Assembly (NCBI GenBank): GCA_963823675.1
Contig: CAWGMT010000009.1
Span: 496,001-560,000, forward strand
Direction of reading: 5' to 3'
Source of the DNA: CAWGMT01 sp963823675
Lineage (GTDB): Bacteria; Planctomycetota; Planctomycetia; Isosphaerales; Isosphaeraceae
DNA length: 64,000 nucleotides
The translations under genes and the position numbers were made by a program. Shown here piece by piece: positions 53,421 through 61,644 of the stretch. Position 1 is the stretch's first letter. Each line of letters starts with the position of its first letter. A model generated the notes under the pieces. The model was not told the DNA's origin. It did no database searches and worked only from the letters and a program-made list of their open reading frames with translations.

Positions 53421-53960
53421 TCATGCGCCAACGGCGGCTAGTTGTTCGCCATGGACCGCCGTCAAATTCGCGTCGGTCTGATCCAGGACCTCCTTGGCGC
53501 GTTCCACTTCCTCGGCCGTTCCGTGGAGGACCAGGAGGAGTTTGCCGTTCTTCACGTGGGTTTCGTATTGCAGGACACTGTTCTTCGGGATGCCGGCGCT
53601 GTAGAGTGCGGCCCCCAACGCGCTGACCCCGCCTACCACCGCCGCGCTCTCGAGCGCGCCGACGATCCAGACCACGAGCGGACCAGCCACGAGCACGGTG
53701 CCGATGCCTGGCAGCCAGAAGAACGCGGAGCCGAAAAGTATTCCCCAGAAGCCGCCCCAGAAGGCCCCGAGCTTGCCCCAGTACTTCATGCGTTCGCCGG
53801 TCGTGTAGTAGCCGACGACGTTTTCTTCCGTGTGGTAATCCTTGCCGATGATCGACAGCTTCTTCATATCGAAGCCGTTCTTCTGAAGCTCGCGGATGGC
53901 GTCTTCGGCCCGATCGTGGGAATCGAAGATCGCGACGACGGAGTTCTTGTCTGACATCAT
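53421..53960 (-). CDS. General stress protein-like (GSP17M/DUF1269-type) membrane protein
   Basis: 179 residues. The N-terminal GSP17M-like domain (VVAIFDSHDRAEDAIRELQK; GFDMKKLSIIGKDYHTEENV) is followed by a Gly/Trp-rich double membrane segment (AFWGGFWGILFGSAFFWLPG; GTVLVAGPLVVWIVGALESA) and a C-terminal domain (LQYETHVKNGKLLLVLHGTA). It is a paralogue of the protein at 32600 at the other end of the operon. It is the first gene after L10; the start codon (53960 or 53957) is 24-27 nt from the T run. Confidence 0.82.
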   Translation of the reverse strand: MMSDKNSVVAIFDSHDRAEDAIRELQKNGFDMKKLSIIGKDYHTEENVVGYYTTGERMKYWGKLGAFWGGFWGILFGSAFFWLPGIGTVLVAGPLVVWIVGALESAAVVGGVSALGAALYSAGIPKNSVLQYETHVKNGKLLLVLHGTAEEVERAKEVLDQTDANLTAVHGEQLAAVGA

Positions 53961-53983
53961 CTGGCTCCTAATGGGTTAATGTG

Positions 53984-54108
53984 AAAAAAAAAGCCGGCGT
54001 GGTCGAGAACCACTCAGGTTCTCGACCACACCGGCTTACTCTTCGACGGACCACCCGGAATATCCGGGATGTCCTTCGTCCAGTCATCCGACAAATTCAA
54101 ATCATCTC
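53984..54108 (-). promoter_or_regulatory. Leader element L10 with intrinsic terminator
   Basis: A type B copy: sense GATTTGAATTTGTCGGATGA, then CTGGACGAAGGACATCCCGG with a CCCGG-atatt-CCGGG hairpin, GGTCCGTCGAAGAGTAAGCC and a terminator (GCCGGTGTGGTCGAGAACC against GGTTCTCGACCACGCCGGC) with nine T. It precedes the 21-gene energy operon. Confidence 0.87.
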
Positions 54109-54160
54109 AGGGCAGCCGACGCTCGGTTGTCCGATCTCGACTCTCCCGGAACAATGATTG

Positions 54161-54191
54161 ATGATACGCGCTCCCGCGAGAGAAAAGCAAG
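54161..54191 (-). promoter_or_regulatory. Predicted promoter of leader L10
   Basis: On the minus strand CTTGCT (54191-54186), a 19-bp spacer and TATCAT (54166-54161), preceded by TTGA. The same ACTTGCTTTTCTCTCGC block occurs in the L4 promoter. The interval to 54356 upstream holds no recognisable gene. Confidence 0.6.
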
Positions 54192-54356
54192 TCAATTGCT
54201 GTTTGCACGACGATCTTTTGCGGAAGGGGCGCGTTCGCAGGCGACGGAAGGTTCGAGCTGCTGCGATGATGGAGACACTCCGTGGACTTAATCACTCTCA
54301 AAGTCATCGTGAGGTTCGCGCATGCGCCTTGAGCGGCCTGACGCGCGCCAGGATAC

Positions 54357-54710
54357 TCACTCGAAACGACAGTTGCCCTCGAATGCCGCGAGATCGCCCT
54401 CAGCGGCGCCTGGTTCCAAACATTCCAGGATCAGTTCCCCGGCCCGCTCGTCGTCGCGGACGAGACAGTACTTACCACCCGGTTCGACCGGGCTGCCTTC
54501 GGGAAGCCAGAACCGGCCTCGCCACTCCTGAAGGCCAGGCGAGTCCTTGATCGTGATGGCCCCCTCGATCTCATCGAATAGGATCCGATCGCCTTGGAGC
54601 AACTTGCCTGGAAAGCGTTCCATTGCACTCTCATGGGCGCGGAACGTCGACATGCTCAAAACGCTGGACGCCCAACTTGCCACGATCCTTCCTCCCAAAA
54701 CGGCGTTCAT
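54357..54710 (-). CDS. Hypothetical protein (117 aa)
   Basis: 117 residues. AAGGAGTTGACC sits before the ATG at 54710. The first 30 residues or so resemble a weak export or membrane signal. The rest is a small, acidic, beta-rich domain (GDRILFDEIEGAITIKDSPG, KYCLVRDDERAGELILECLE). The family was not recognised. A CTTGC-type promoter lies 69 nt upstream without a leader element, so the gene may belong to the same regulon without attenuation. Confidence 0.6.
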   Translation of the reverse strand: MNAVLGGRIVASWASSVLSMSTFRAHESAMERFPGKLLQGDRILFDEIEGAITIKDSPGLQEWRGRFWLPEGSPVEPGGKYCLVRDDERAGELILECLEPGAAEGDLAAFEGNCRFE

Positions 54711-54778
54711 GGTCAACTCCTTCCGACAAATCCCGGTCGCTGGACCTCTCGCCACTCTCGCCGACCGTCTAAGATTCA

Positions 54779-54807
54779 TTATTACGATTAATATTTCAAA
54801 ATGCAAG
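54779..54807 (-). promoter_or_regulatory. Predicted CTTGC-type promoter without leader
   Basis: On the minus strand CTTGCA (54807-54802), a 17-bp AT-rich spacer and TAATAA (54784-54779). It resembles the leader promoters, but no leader structure or terminator follows before the gene at 54710. Confidence 0.5.
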
Positions 54808-54879
54808 TAAATTTACAGATTTTATTCCGTATTTCGAATGAAACCGACGGAGCCGCGGGAGGGGTCGGGGCCCGATGCC

Positions 54880-55260
54880 CTATTTCCTCTTCGAATCGCG
54901 GACGATCGGTGACTCGGCCAGGGTGAAGAGCAGGACCTCTTCACCGGTTACGGTGCTGACGTCGTGGTGCAGGCTCAACGTCTTCATGTCGGTGATCTCG
55001 TGGACCATCGCCTCGAGAAGCGGCCGCGCTGTCTCGATCAAGTGAGTCCGCACCTGCTTGAGCAGGTCTCTTCCCTTCTCGGCCGGAAGCGACTTGACCA
55101 GGTGCTGTTCGGCGGCGGTCAAGACGCCCTGGAGGCGAACCACGAGAAGATCGCCGATCAGGTGGGTGCGGATGTCCTTGGGCCCGCGGCCCATGTATTC
55201 CTGCACGAAGCGAGTGATTCCTTCGCAGATCGCCGCTTCGATTTCTCCCTGCGTTTTCAT
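54880..55260 (-). CDS. MpsC/DUF2294 family protein
   Basis: 126 residues, complete: MKTQGEIEAAICEGITRF, MGRGPKDIRTHLIGDLLVV, LTAAEQHLVKSLPAEKGRD and TLSLHHDVSTVTGEEVLLF. GGAGGTCACC precedes the ATG at 55260. It is more diverged from the copies at 9750 and 29193 than these are from each other, but clearly a paralogue. The 5' end of the relic at 31729 resembles this copy most (AAGACCCAGGGAGAAATCGA versus AAAACGCAGGGAGAAATCGA). Its promoter was not identified. Confidence 0.88.
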   Translation of the reverse strand: MKTQGEIEAAICEGITRFVQEYMGRGPKDIRTHLIGDLLVVRLQGVLTAAEQHLVKSLPAEKGRDLLKQVRTHLIETARPLLEAMVHEITDMKTLSLHHDVSTVTGEEVLLFTLAESPIVRDSKRK

Positions 55261-55396
55261 GGTGACCTCCGACGTGTCGACGCTCACAGCCGGGGCGCCA
55301 TATGCTCGGTCCACTCCGGGGAGCGACCAAGCATCGGCTTGTGCGCCTGCTCGGGTCACGCCGGCTTCATCGTACGAGGAAACAAAAAAGATTTCA

Positions 55397-55425
55397 CTTG
55401 CTATTTGCGTCCCGCGCAGGACAAT
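55397..55425 (+). promoter_or_regulatory. Predicted promoter of leader L11
   Basis: CTTGCT (55397-55402), a 17-bp spacer ATTTGCGTCCCGCGCAG and GACAAT (55420-55425), preceded by ATTTCA as in L7. Confidence 0.6.
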
Positions 55426-55485
55426 GGGAGTTGTAACGGAGCCCATGTACAGTTAACTCGGGCTCCGGTCAGATCCTAAACGAAC

Positions 55486-55594
55486 GTCGTCGGACGACTA
55501 GGTGAAGAGCAACCCGGCTGGTCCGGATGGCTCGTTAACGAGTAAGCCGACGTGGTCGAATGCCTTCGAGGTGTTCCACCACGTCGGCTTTTTT
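55486..55594 (+). promoter_or_regulatory. Leader element L11 with intrinsic terminator
   Basis: A complete type A copy: GTCGTCGGACGAC, TGAAGAGCAACCCGGC, GGCTCGTTAACGAGTAAGCC and a terminator (GCCGACGTGGTCGAATGCC against GGTGTTCCACCACGTCGGC) followed by six T. The gene start is 51 nt after the T run. Confidence 0.87.
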
Positions 55595-55644
55595 ATTTCG
55601 ATTGCGGTGACACCGGGCGGTCGCAGGCACCAGGGAGGCACCGG

Positions 55645-56070
55645 ATGGAAAAACCCAATCTGACCATGGCGCAGCAGGTCGCCGAGGCGGCAGCCGCTTT
55701 CGAGAAGCAGCGCACAGGCCACACGCCGCAGGCGGTGACCGTGGTCCTGGGTGACGATACTCTGGTCATCACCCTGCATGGGGCCTTGTCGCCCGCCGAG
55801 CGGGCCCTCGCCCAGACCCCCGAAGGGGCCGCTCAAGTGCAGGACTTTCACCGCCAGTTGTTCAACAACTCCGCCGACACGCTGCGGCAGGAGATCAAAC
55901 GAATCACCGGTGTGAACGTGCGCGAAGCCAAGGCGGAAATCGAAACGACGACTGGCACGGTCGTGCAAGTATTCACGACCGGCACCGTGGTGCAGGTGTT
56001 TTTGCTCGCCACTGGCATATCCGCGGACACCTGGAACGGCAGTGGGATTGTCAACGAGTCCAAGGTCTGA
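55645..56070 (+). CDS. MpsC/DUF2294-like protein with internal tandem duplication
   Basis: 141 residues. The DUF2294-like pattern is clear but diverged (VTVVLGDDTLVITLHGALSP, AERALAQTPEG, IKRITGVNVREAKAEIETTT). Near the end TTGTVVQVF occurs twice in a row, from a 27-bp direct duplication with a few synonymous differences. AGGGAGGCACCGG precedes the ATG. It is the first gene behind L11 and is followed after 18 bp by csrA. Its function is unknown, as for the family. Confidence 0.75.
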   Translation: MEKPNLTMAQQVAEAAAAFEKQRTGHTPQAVTVVLGDDTLVITLHGALSPAERALAQTPEGAAQVQDFHRQLFNNSADTLRQEIKRITGVNVREAKAEIETTTGTVVQVFTTGTVVQVFLLATGISADTWNGSGIVNESKV

Positions 56071-56088
56071 GAGCACGGAGGTTTCATC

Positions 56089-56316
56089 ATGTTGGTCCTG
56101 ACGCGAAAACGATCGGAATCCGTTGTGGTCGGTGGGGCTGCCGGCTTCGAGCGCCTGCTCAAGGTGACGGTACTCGAACTCAAGGGCAGCAGCGTGCGAC
56201 TCGGCTTCGAGGTCGATTCGTCCGTTCCTGTCCATCGTTGGGAGGTGTGGGAAAGGATCCGCTCCGGCGGCCAGACCGATACTCCTCTGGAGGACCCCAC
56301 AGCGCCGGTGGTCTGA
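56089..56316 (+). CDS. csrA: Carbon storage regulator CsrA
   Basis: 75 residues. The N-terminal MLVLTRKRSESVVVGG carries the conserved Leu4 and Arg6, followed by LKVTVLELKGSSVRLGFE and VPVHRWEVWERI with the RNA-binding Arg44 equivalent; the usual Glu45 is Trp. There is a small insertion after GG and a 20-residue tail. CsrA dimers bind GGA motifs in hairpin loops of mRNA leaders and alter translation, decay or termination. CGGAGG sits just before the ATG. It is probably cotranscribed with the MpsC-like gene behind L11, a leader that itself shows a GGA at its hairpin tip. Confidence 0.95.
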   Translation: MLVLTRKRSESVVVGGAAGFERLLKVTVLELKGSSVRLGFEVDSSVPVHRWEVWERIRSGGQTDTPLEDPTAPVV

Positions 56317-56402
56317 TGAGGACCGGAATGCCGGCTGGCGATTCGAAGTGCTGATGGCAAGTCGCTCACCATGCCCAACTTGTCTTGAAGGAGAAATTGA
56401 CC

Positions 56403-56579
56403 ATGCGACTGCTCGCCGCGGTTTGTTTTGCGATCGCACTGATCGCTGCCCTCTTCGGCTTGGGGTCAGTTTCCAGTTTCTCATGGGAAGGGGCGAAGAT
56501 TCTCTGCTTCGTCTTTCTCGCTCTCGCATTGCTGACCTTCCTGGCGCGCGGGTGGCGAAGGCGAACATTCGTGGGCTGA
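56403..56579 (+). CDS. DUF1328-type small membrane protein
   Basis: 58 residues with two hydrophobic segments (LAAVCFAIALIAALFGLGSV and AKILCFVFLALALLTFLARG) and a basic tail. The pattern ALIAALFG...AKILCFVFL matches DUF1328/YtjA-type proteins, often stress-induced. AAGGAG lies 12 nt before the ATG at 56403. The gene follows csrA by 86 bp. Confidence 0.75.
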   Translation: MRLLAAVCFAIALIAALFGLGSVSSFSWEGAKILCFVFLALALLTFLARGWRRRTFVG

Positions 56580-56660
56580 GGGAAAACTGCTTGGCGATCG
56601 CCTCGCCCAGGAGTGCGCATGAATCAGTTTCCGACGTGGAATGATCTCGGGAGGTGACGA

Positions 56661-57929
56661 TTGGCTACGGTGCGGCCCCTGTTTGTCTCGACCTATCCGC
56701 CGGAAGAATGCGGATTGGCAACCTTCACCAGGGACTCGGCGGATGCGGTCGATCTGGCAGCGCGGGAGCTGGTATCGTCGATCGCCGCGATCCAGAAGAC
56801 CGGCTCACTTCAATACGACGAACCACGAGTTGTCCATGTCATCGACAACAACTGCCGGGACGCCTACCGTCTGCGCTGCGGAAATGGCGAACGACGGCCC
56901 GTGTGACGTGGTGAGCTTGCAGCACGAGTTCGGCCTTTACCCGGGCGAATGGGGCGATCGCGTGCTGGAATTCGTGCGTGCCTGTCGCAAGCCCATCGTC
57001 ACCACATTCCACACGCTCTTGACCCAGCCAGCTCCTGTGCCGCGGCGTCTGATCCAGAACCTCGCGGCCCATAGCCAGGGCATGGTGGTCATGACGAAAG
57101 TGGCCGCACGGCTCTTGACCAGCGTATACGCCGTGGCGGGTCTCAACGTGCGGGTGATTCCCCACGGAGTACCACAGGCTGCCTGCGGAAGCCAGCGAAA
57201 CCCACAAAGCGCGGTTGGGGCTCGCCGGCCGACGGGTTGTTTGCACGTTCGGGCTCATCAACCGCGGCAAGGGACTGGAGTACATGATCGAGGCCATGCC
57301 CGGGATCGCAGCCGCCTATCCAGACGCTCTGTACCTGATCGTGGGGGCTACCCACCCCGAGGTGAAACGCCGGGAGGGAGAAGTCTATCGCGAGAGCTTG
57401 GTCGAGAAGGCCGAGTGCGCTGGGCATCGGCGATCACGTTCGCTTCGTGAACAGGTATCTCAGTCTGGCCGAGCTCATGGAGTACCTGCATGCCTGCGAC
57501 GTGTACGTCACCCCCTATCCGGGAAAGGACCAGATCGCCAGTGGCACCTTGGCGTACGCCATGGCGGCGGGGCGGGCAATCGTGAGCACCCCGTACCTTT
57601 ACGCCGAGGAAGTGCTGGCCGAACGGCGGGGCCAGCTCGTCCCGTTTGCCGACGGCGCCGCCCTGGCCCAAGCGACGTTACGCTTCCTGAGTCACGCCGG
57701 CTTCCGGGTTGAAACAGAGCGCAGGGCTTACGAGTACGCCAGGCCGATGTTCTGGTCGAACGTCGGGCGGAAGTACCTGGAGTTCTTCCGCCAGATCGTT
57801 TTCGCCGATGAAGATTCCCGAGCAGGCCCGGCACGGGAATACCGCAACGGGCAGGGTCAGGGACCAGGGTATGTCGACGACTTGCCGGTCTTGCAACATC
57901 AGACGGTAAAGTCTCTACAACCAAGATGA
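56661..57929 (+). pseudogene. GT4-type glycosyltransferase, frameshifted three times
   Basis: The start (TTG at 56661 after GGAGGTGACGA) gives VRPLFVSTYPPEECGLATFT. Frames then change near 56871 (CTGCGCTGCGG, an extra C), near 57179 (CAGGCTGCC, an extra G) and near 57416 (GAGTGCGCTGG, an extra T). Across the four pieces a complete group 1 glycosyltransferase can be read: VSLQHEFGLYPGEWGDRV, PIVTTFHTLL, VIPHG, FGLINRGKGLEYMIEAMP and the donor-site YPGKDQIASGTLAYAMAAGR. Three similar one-base insertions suggest either sequence error or decay. The C-terminus runs to about 30 bp before the convergent baeRF-like gene. Confidence 0.75.
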
Positions 57930-57936
57930 AGCCAGC

Positions 57937-59022
57937 TCAATACCGGAGCACGGCGGCGATCCGCTGGTGGAGGTCGAGGACGCCGGGGTCATAGAAGAAC
58001 ACCTCGCCGCCGGCGGCGATGACCCTCTCGATGACCTCGTCAACGGCGTCGTCCAGCGCCGCCGCGCCGCGGCCGCTGTAGGGGAGCAGGCGATCGCCCT
58101 GCGGGTCGAGATCCGCGGGATATTCGAAGCCGGTCTCGACCAGCAGGGTCTGGCAGCGCTTGTCGAAGGCGGCGCGCCACACCTGATCGATCCCCGACGC
58201 GTGCCGGTTGACGCTCACCGCCTCGCTCAAGCGGACGAGTGCGCGCGTCCGCCGCAGGGTGGCACCCGACTTGAAGACGGGCCACACGAGCTTGCCGAGG
58301 AGGGTGGGATTCGGGTCGTCATGGCTGCCCGCAACGAGGCCGACAATTGCGTCGGGGTCCTTGGTCACTTCCTGGTAGAACGCGAGGTAGCGGTCAACGC
58401 CCACAACGACCAGAGGGACGCGGTCCTCTTTCTGGATCGCGGCGAGGGCGTCGTCCACCTGTCGGAAGAACTGCCGGTGCGACTCGTCCCGCACGGCCGA
58501 TCGATTGATGCCCTGGCCGCCCGGCAGCCGGGACGCACCGCCGGGCCCCTTGTGGATCATGGGGAAGGGGTTGGCCGTAAATTCGGTCAAGACGCTGGTC
58601 CACGCGTCGAACAGCCGCGCCGGCTTCTCGGTCAAGACGAGGACGCGATAGCGTGGAGACCGGTTCAGCGAATAGACGAGGTCGCGAGTCGCGAACGTCT
58701 CGTCGATCACAACCCTCGCCTTCGGTCGGAACGGGAGCGGCACGGCGGTTGCAATCTCCCGGCTGGCGAAGAGCGCCAAGCCATCGAGCGCGTGCCGCCA
58801 GTTCACGCGCTCGATGAGCCGGCTCAGGTTCTGGACCAGGGCCGCCACTTCACGCTTCTTGAACTCGTCCTGGAGGCGCTTCACGCCCTCGGCGGCGAGA
58901 TTCTTCACAACGATCCTGTCCTTCTGATTCGCGGGGGCCGTTCGGTGGGTCGGTGCAAGCAGGGAAAGCGACGGATAATCCCGATGGGCCTGGAGCCGCA
59001 AGAGTTCGCTGCGACAGATCAT
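57937..59022 (-). CDS. baeRF-family (eRF1-like) protein
   Basis: 361 residues. The fold pattern of bacterial archaeo-eukaryotic release-factor-like proteins (baeRF3 type) is visible: an N-terminal LSLLAPTHRTAPANQKDRI and VNWRHALDGLALFASRE, a middle RYRVLVLTEKPARLFDAWTS, VPLVVVGVDRYLAFYQEV and a C-terminal L7Ae-like end (QTLLVETGFEYPADLD, VIERVIAAGGEVFFYDPGVL). The catalytic GGQ of true release factors is not apparent (a GGQ occurs in SRLPGGQGINRS, in a loop). The role may be in ribosome rescue or RNA defence, but it is unproven. Confidence 0.8.
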   Translation of the reverse strand: MICRSELLRLQAHRDYPSLSLLAPTHRTAPANQKDRIVVKNLAAEGVKRLQDEFKKREVAALVQNLSRLIERVNWRHALDGLALFASREIATAVPLPFRPKARVVIDETFATRDLVYSLNRSPRYRVLVLTEKPARLFDAWTSVLTEFTANPFPMIHKGPGGASRLPGGQGINRSAVRDESHRQFFRQVDDALAAIQKEDRVPLVVVGVDRYLAFYQEVTKDPDAIVGLVAGSHDDPNPTLLGKLVWPVFKSGATLRRTRALVRLSEAVSVNRHASGIDQVWRAAFDKRCQTLLVETGFEYPADLDPQGDRLLPYSGRGAAALDDAVDEVIERVIAAGGEVFFYDPGVLDLHQRIAAVLRY

Positions 59023-59071
59023 TTTTCACCTTGTTGTTGCACGAATTGGGATCTCGCGACAGGAACCGCCC

Positions 59072-61644
59072 TCACGGTCCGTCACCGGCGGCTTGCTCTT
59101 TGTCCAGACGGTCGAGCTCGGCGACGCTCATGGCATACTGGTTGTACCTGCGGTTGCCGTTCTCCTTGACCCAGTGGAAGTGCGCCAGGGCGGCGGCGTC
59201 CCGGCCTCGCTGCAATTGGTCGAGACCAAGGAAACAGCGGACCTCGGTCATCTTGTCGTTGTCGATGGCGGCGGCCAGGAGTGTTGATTCATCGAGCTCA
59301 CCGCGCAGGTACTTGACGACGGGATAGGGCCAGGCCGACGTGTCGCATCGCTTGGCGGCATTGTCCAGGAACGCCTTGGCCTGGTCGGCCTGCCCGGCGC
59401 GCAGCGCCGCGAAATGGCCCAGGAGAACGGCGTAGATCGGCAGGTCCCCCTGCCAGTACTTGAGGCGAAGCACCTCCTTCACGTCGTCGACCACGCCATC
59501 GCGATGGGACGCAAACAGGACTATCGCGCGCCCGTACCGGAAATCCCCTTCCCTGGCGTCGAGCCGGATGGCGTGCTCGAACTCGGCGATGGCCTGGACA
59601 TACTCGTTCAAGTCTCGCCAGACGCAACCGCGGTTGTTATAGGCCCAGGCGAGATTCGGATCGAGGCGGACAGCCTGATCCAGGTCGGCAAGGGCTTTGT
59701 CGTACGCTCCCTTGCTCCGCCACACCAATCCCCGGCCGTTGTAAGCATCCGCGTCCTTGGGATCGAGCCGCAATGCGGCGTTGAAGTCGGCGATCGCCTT
59801 GTCGTATTCGTGCTTACCGCGACAGGCCCACCCGCGAGCGCCGTAGGCAAACTGGTCTTGCGGATCGAGTTGAATCGCCCGGTCCAGGTCCGCAAGCGCC
59901 CGATCGTATTCCCACTTGTGATTCCAGGCCGCGCCACGACCGTTGCAGGCAAAGACATTGCGCGGATCGAGCCGCAGCGCTTGATTGAAATCGACGATGG
60001 CCGCGTCGTATTCTCCCTTGAATTCCCAGGCGTTGCCGCGGTTGTTGTAAGCGTCGAGGTAGTCCGGATCGAGACGAACGGCCTGGGTGAAGTCAGCGAT
60101 CGCCCGGTCATAATCCTTTCTGGCGAAGCGGACGAGCCCGCGGCCGTTATACGCTTGGGGCAGCTCGGCGTCGAGCGAAATGGCCTGGGTGAGGTCGGCG
60201 CTCGCCTTGTCGAGGTCGTTCTTGACATACCAGGCATAGCCGCGACCGGCGTAAGCGTAGGCCTGCTGCGAATCGAGGCGAATGGAGTGGTCGTAGTCGG
60301 CGAATGCCTTGTCGACTTCGCGCTTGGCGTACCAGACGTTGGCCCGGCCTTCGTAGGCAACAGCGTCCTTCGGGTCGATGCGAGCAGCCTGGTCGAAATC
60401 GCTCTTGGCCTTGTCGTATTCGTTCTTGGCTATCCACGCGAAGCCTCGCTGGTTATACCCGGCGGGATCACGGGGATCGAGCTTGATGAGCTGGCTCAAG
60501 TCGGCGATTTGCTTGTCATATTCGCGCTTCGCTCGCCAGCATTGGGCGCGGCGATCGTATGCCGGCTTGTTTTCGGCGTCGACACGGATGATCTCGCCGC
60601 AGGCGGCGATCGCCTTGTCGTACTCGCTCCTGTAAAACCAGATACCGGCGATCTCGTCAAAGGCTTCCACATAATCGGGACTGACCCGGATGGCGCGGTT
60701 GAAGTCATCCAGCGCCAGGTCGAGCTCGCCCTTGTTCGCCCAATCGAGGCCGCGGTTGAAGTAGCTGGTGGCTTCGCTGGGATCGAGCCGGATGGCCTCG
60801 GTGTAATCGGCGATGGACTTGTCGTAGTCCTGCTTCATGCTGAAGGAGTAGGCGCGTCGGAAATAGGCTGAGTCGTCATCGGGATCGAGCCGGATGCCCT
60901 CGCTGTAATCGGCGATCGCCCTGTCGTAGTCGTCTTTCGCGTACCAGACGTCGGCACGCTGGAAGTAGGCGTGCGCGCACCTGGGATCGATCCTGATGGC
61001 CTCGGTGCAATCGGCCACGGCCTTGTCGTGCTCTTGCATCTCCGACCAGACCGAGCCGCGATGAACGTAAGCTCTGGCGCTTCGAGGATCGAGCCGGATG
61101 GCTTCGGCGAAGTCGCTCAGTGCAGGTTCGGAGTCCGATTCGAAGGGGTTCGGCTCGGCTCTCCGGACCACGCCTCGCATCAGGTACGAAAACGCATCGT
61201 TCCGGTTGGCGCGAACGCGCGCGGTGAAGAACGCGGCGGCCTGCTCGAGCGGAACAACGTCGTCGGCCATTGCCCATCCGCTCGGCCCGTGACCTTCCGC
61301 CTTGAGGTACAGCCGTCTGCCGTCGGTCCGTTCGACGCGGAAGATAGGAATCACTCCGCACTCATTGCGCACCTCCGCGCGCGGTCGTCGCGCAGGCGAA
61401 AGTCGGATGTCTTTTGCACGACACGCTTGACCAGTGCGGACAAATCGAACGGAGGCGGAAGTGGTGGCGGCAGTTGTGCCGGCTCCCCGGTCTGATCGAA
61501 CGGAGATCGAACTGGCCCTGGGGACTGAGCCCCCTCGGCGGTCTGATCGAACGGAGACCGAACTGGCCCTGGGGCCTGGGCGGCCTCGGCGATCGGCATC
61601 AACATGCCTAGGGCTGATAGAACGATCAGCTTCGGGAATGGCAT
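59072..61644 (-). CDS. Secreted TPR-repeat protein (probable frameshift near the N-terminus)
   Basis: From 61644 there is a signal peptide (MPFPKLIVLSALGMLMPIAE) and a Pro-rich segment with two near-identical GPVRSPFDQT units. Near 61360-61385 the frame changes. The main frame, to 59072, begins with an SH3-like stretch (RRLYLKAEGHGPSGWAMADD) and continues with about 14 tetratricopeptide repeats (units like YDKAIADYTEAIRLDP) and a cysteine-poor helical end. The architecture, signal plus SH3-like plus TPR array, is common in planctomycetes. It is probably a periplasmic scaffold. If the shift is real, the TPR part could start at GTG 61372 without its signal. Confidence 0.85.

Noticed and set aside
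57937..59022. True peptide chain release factor
   Set aside because: The protein resembles the baeRF group; the only GGQ lies outside the expected loop context, and codon-recognition motifs were not seen.
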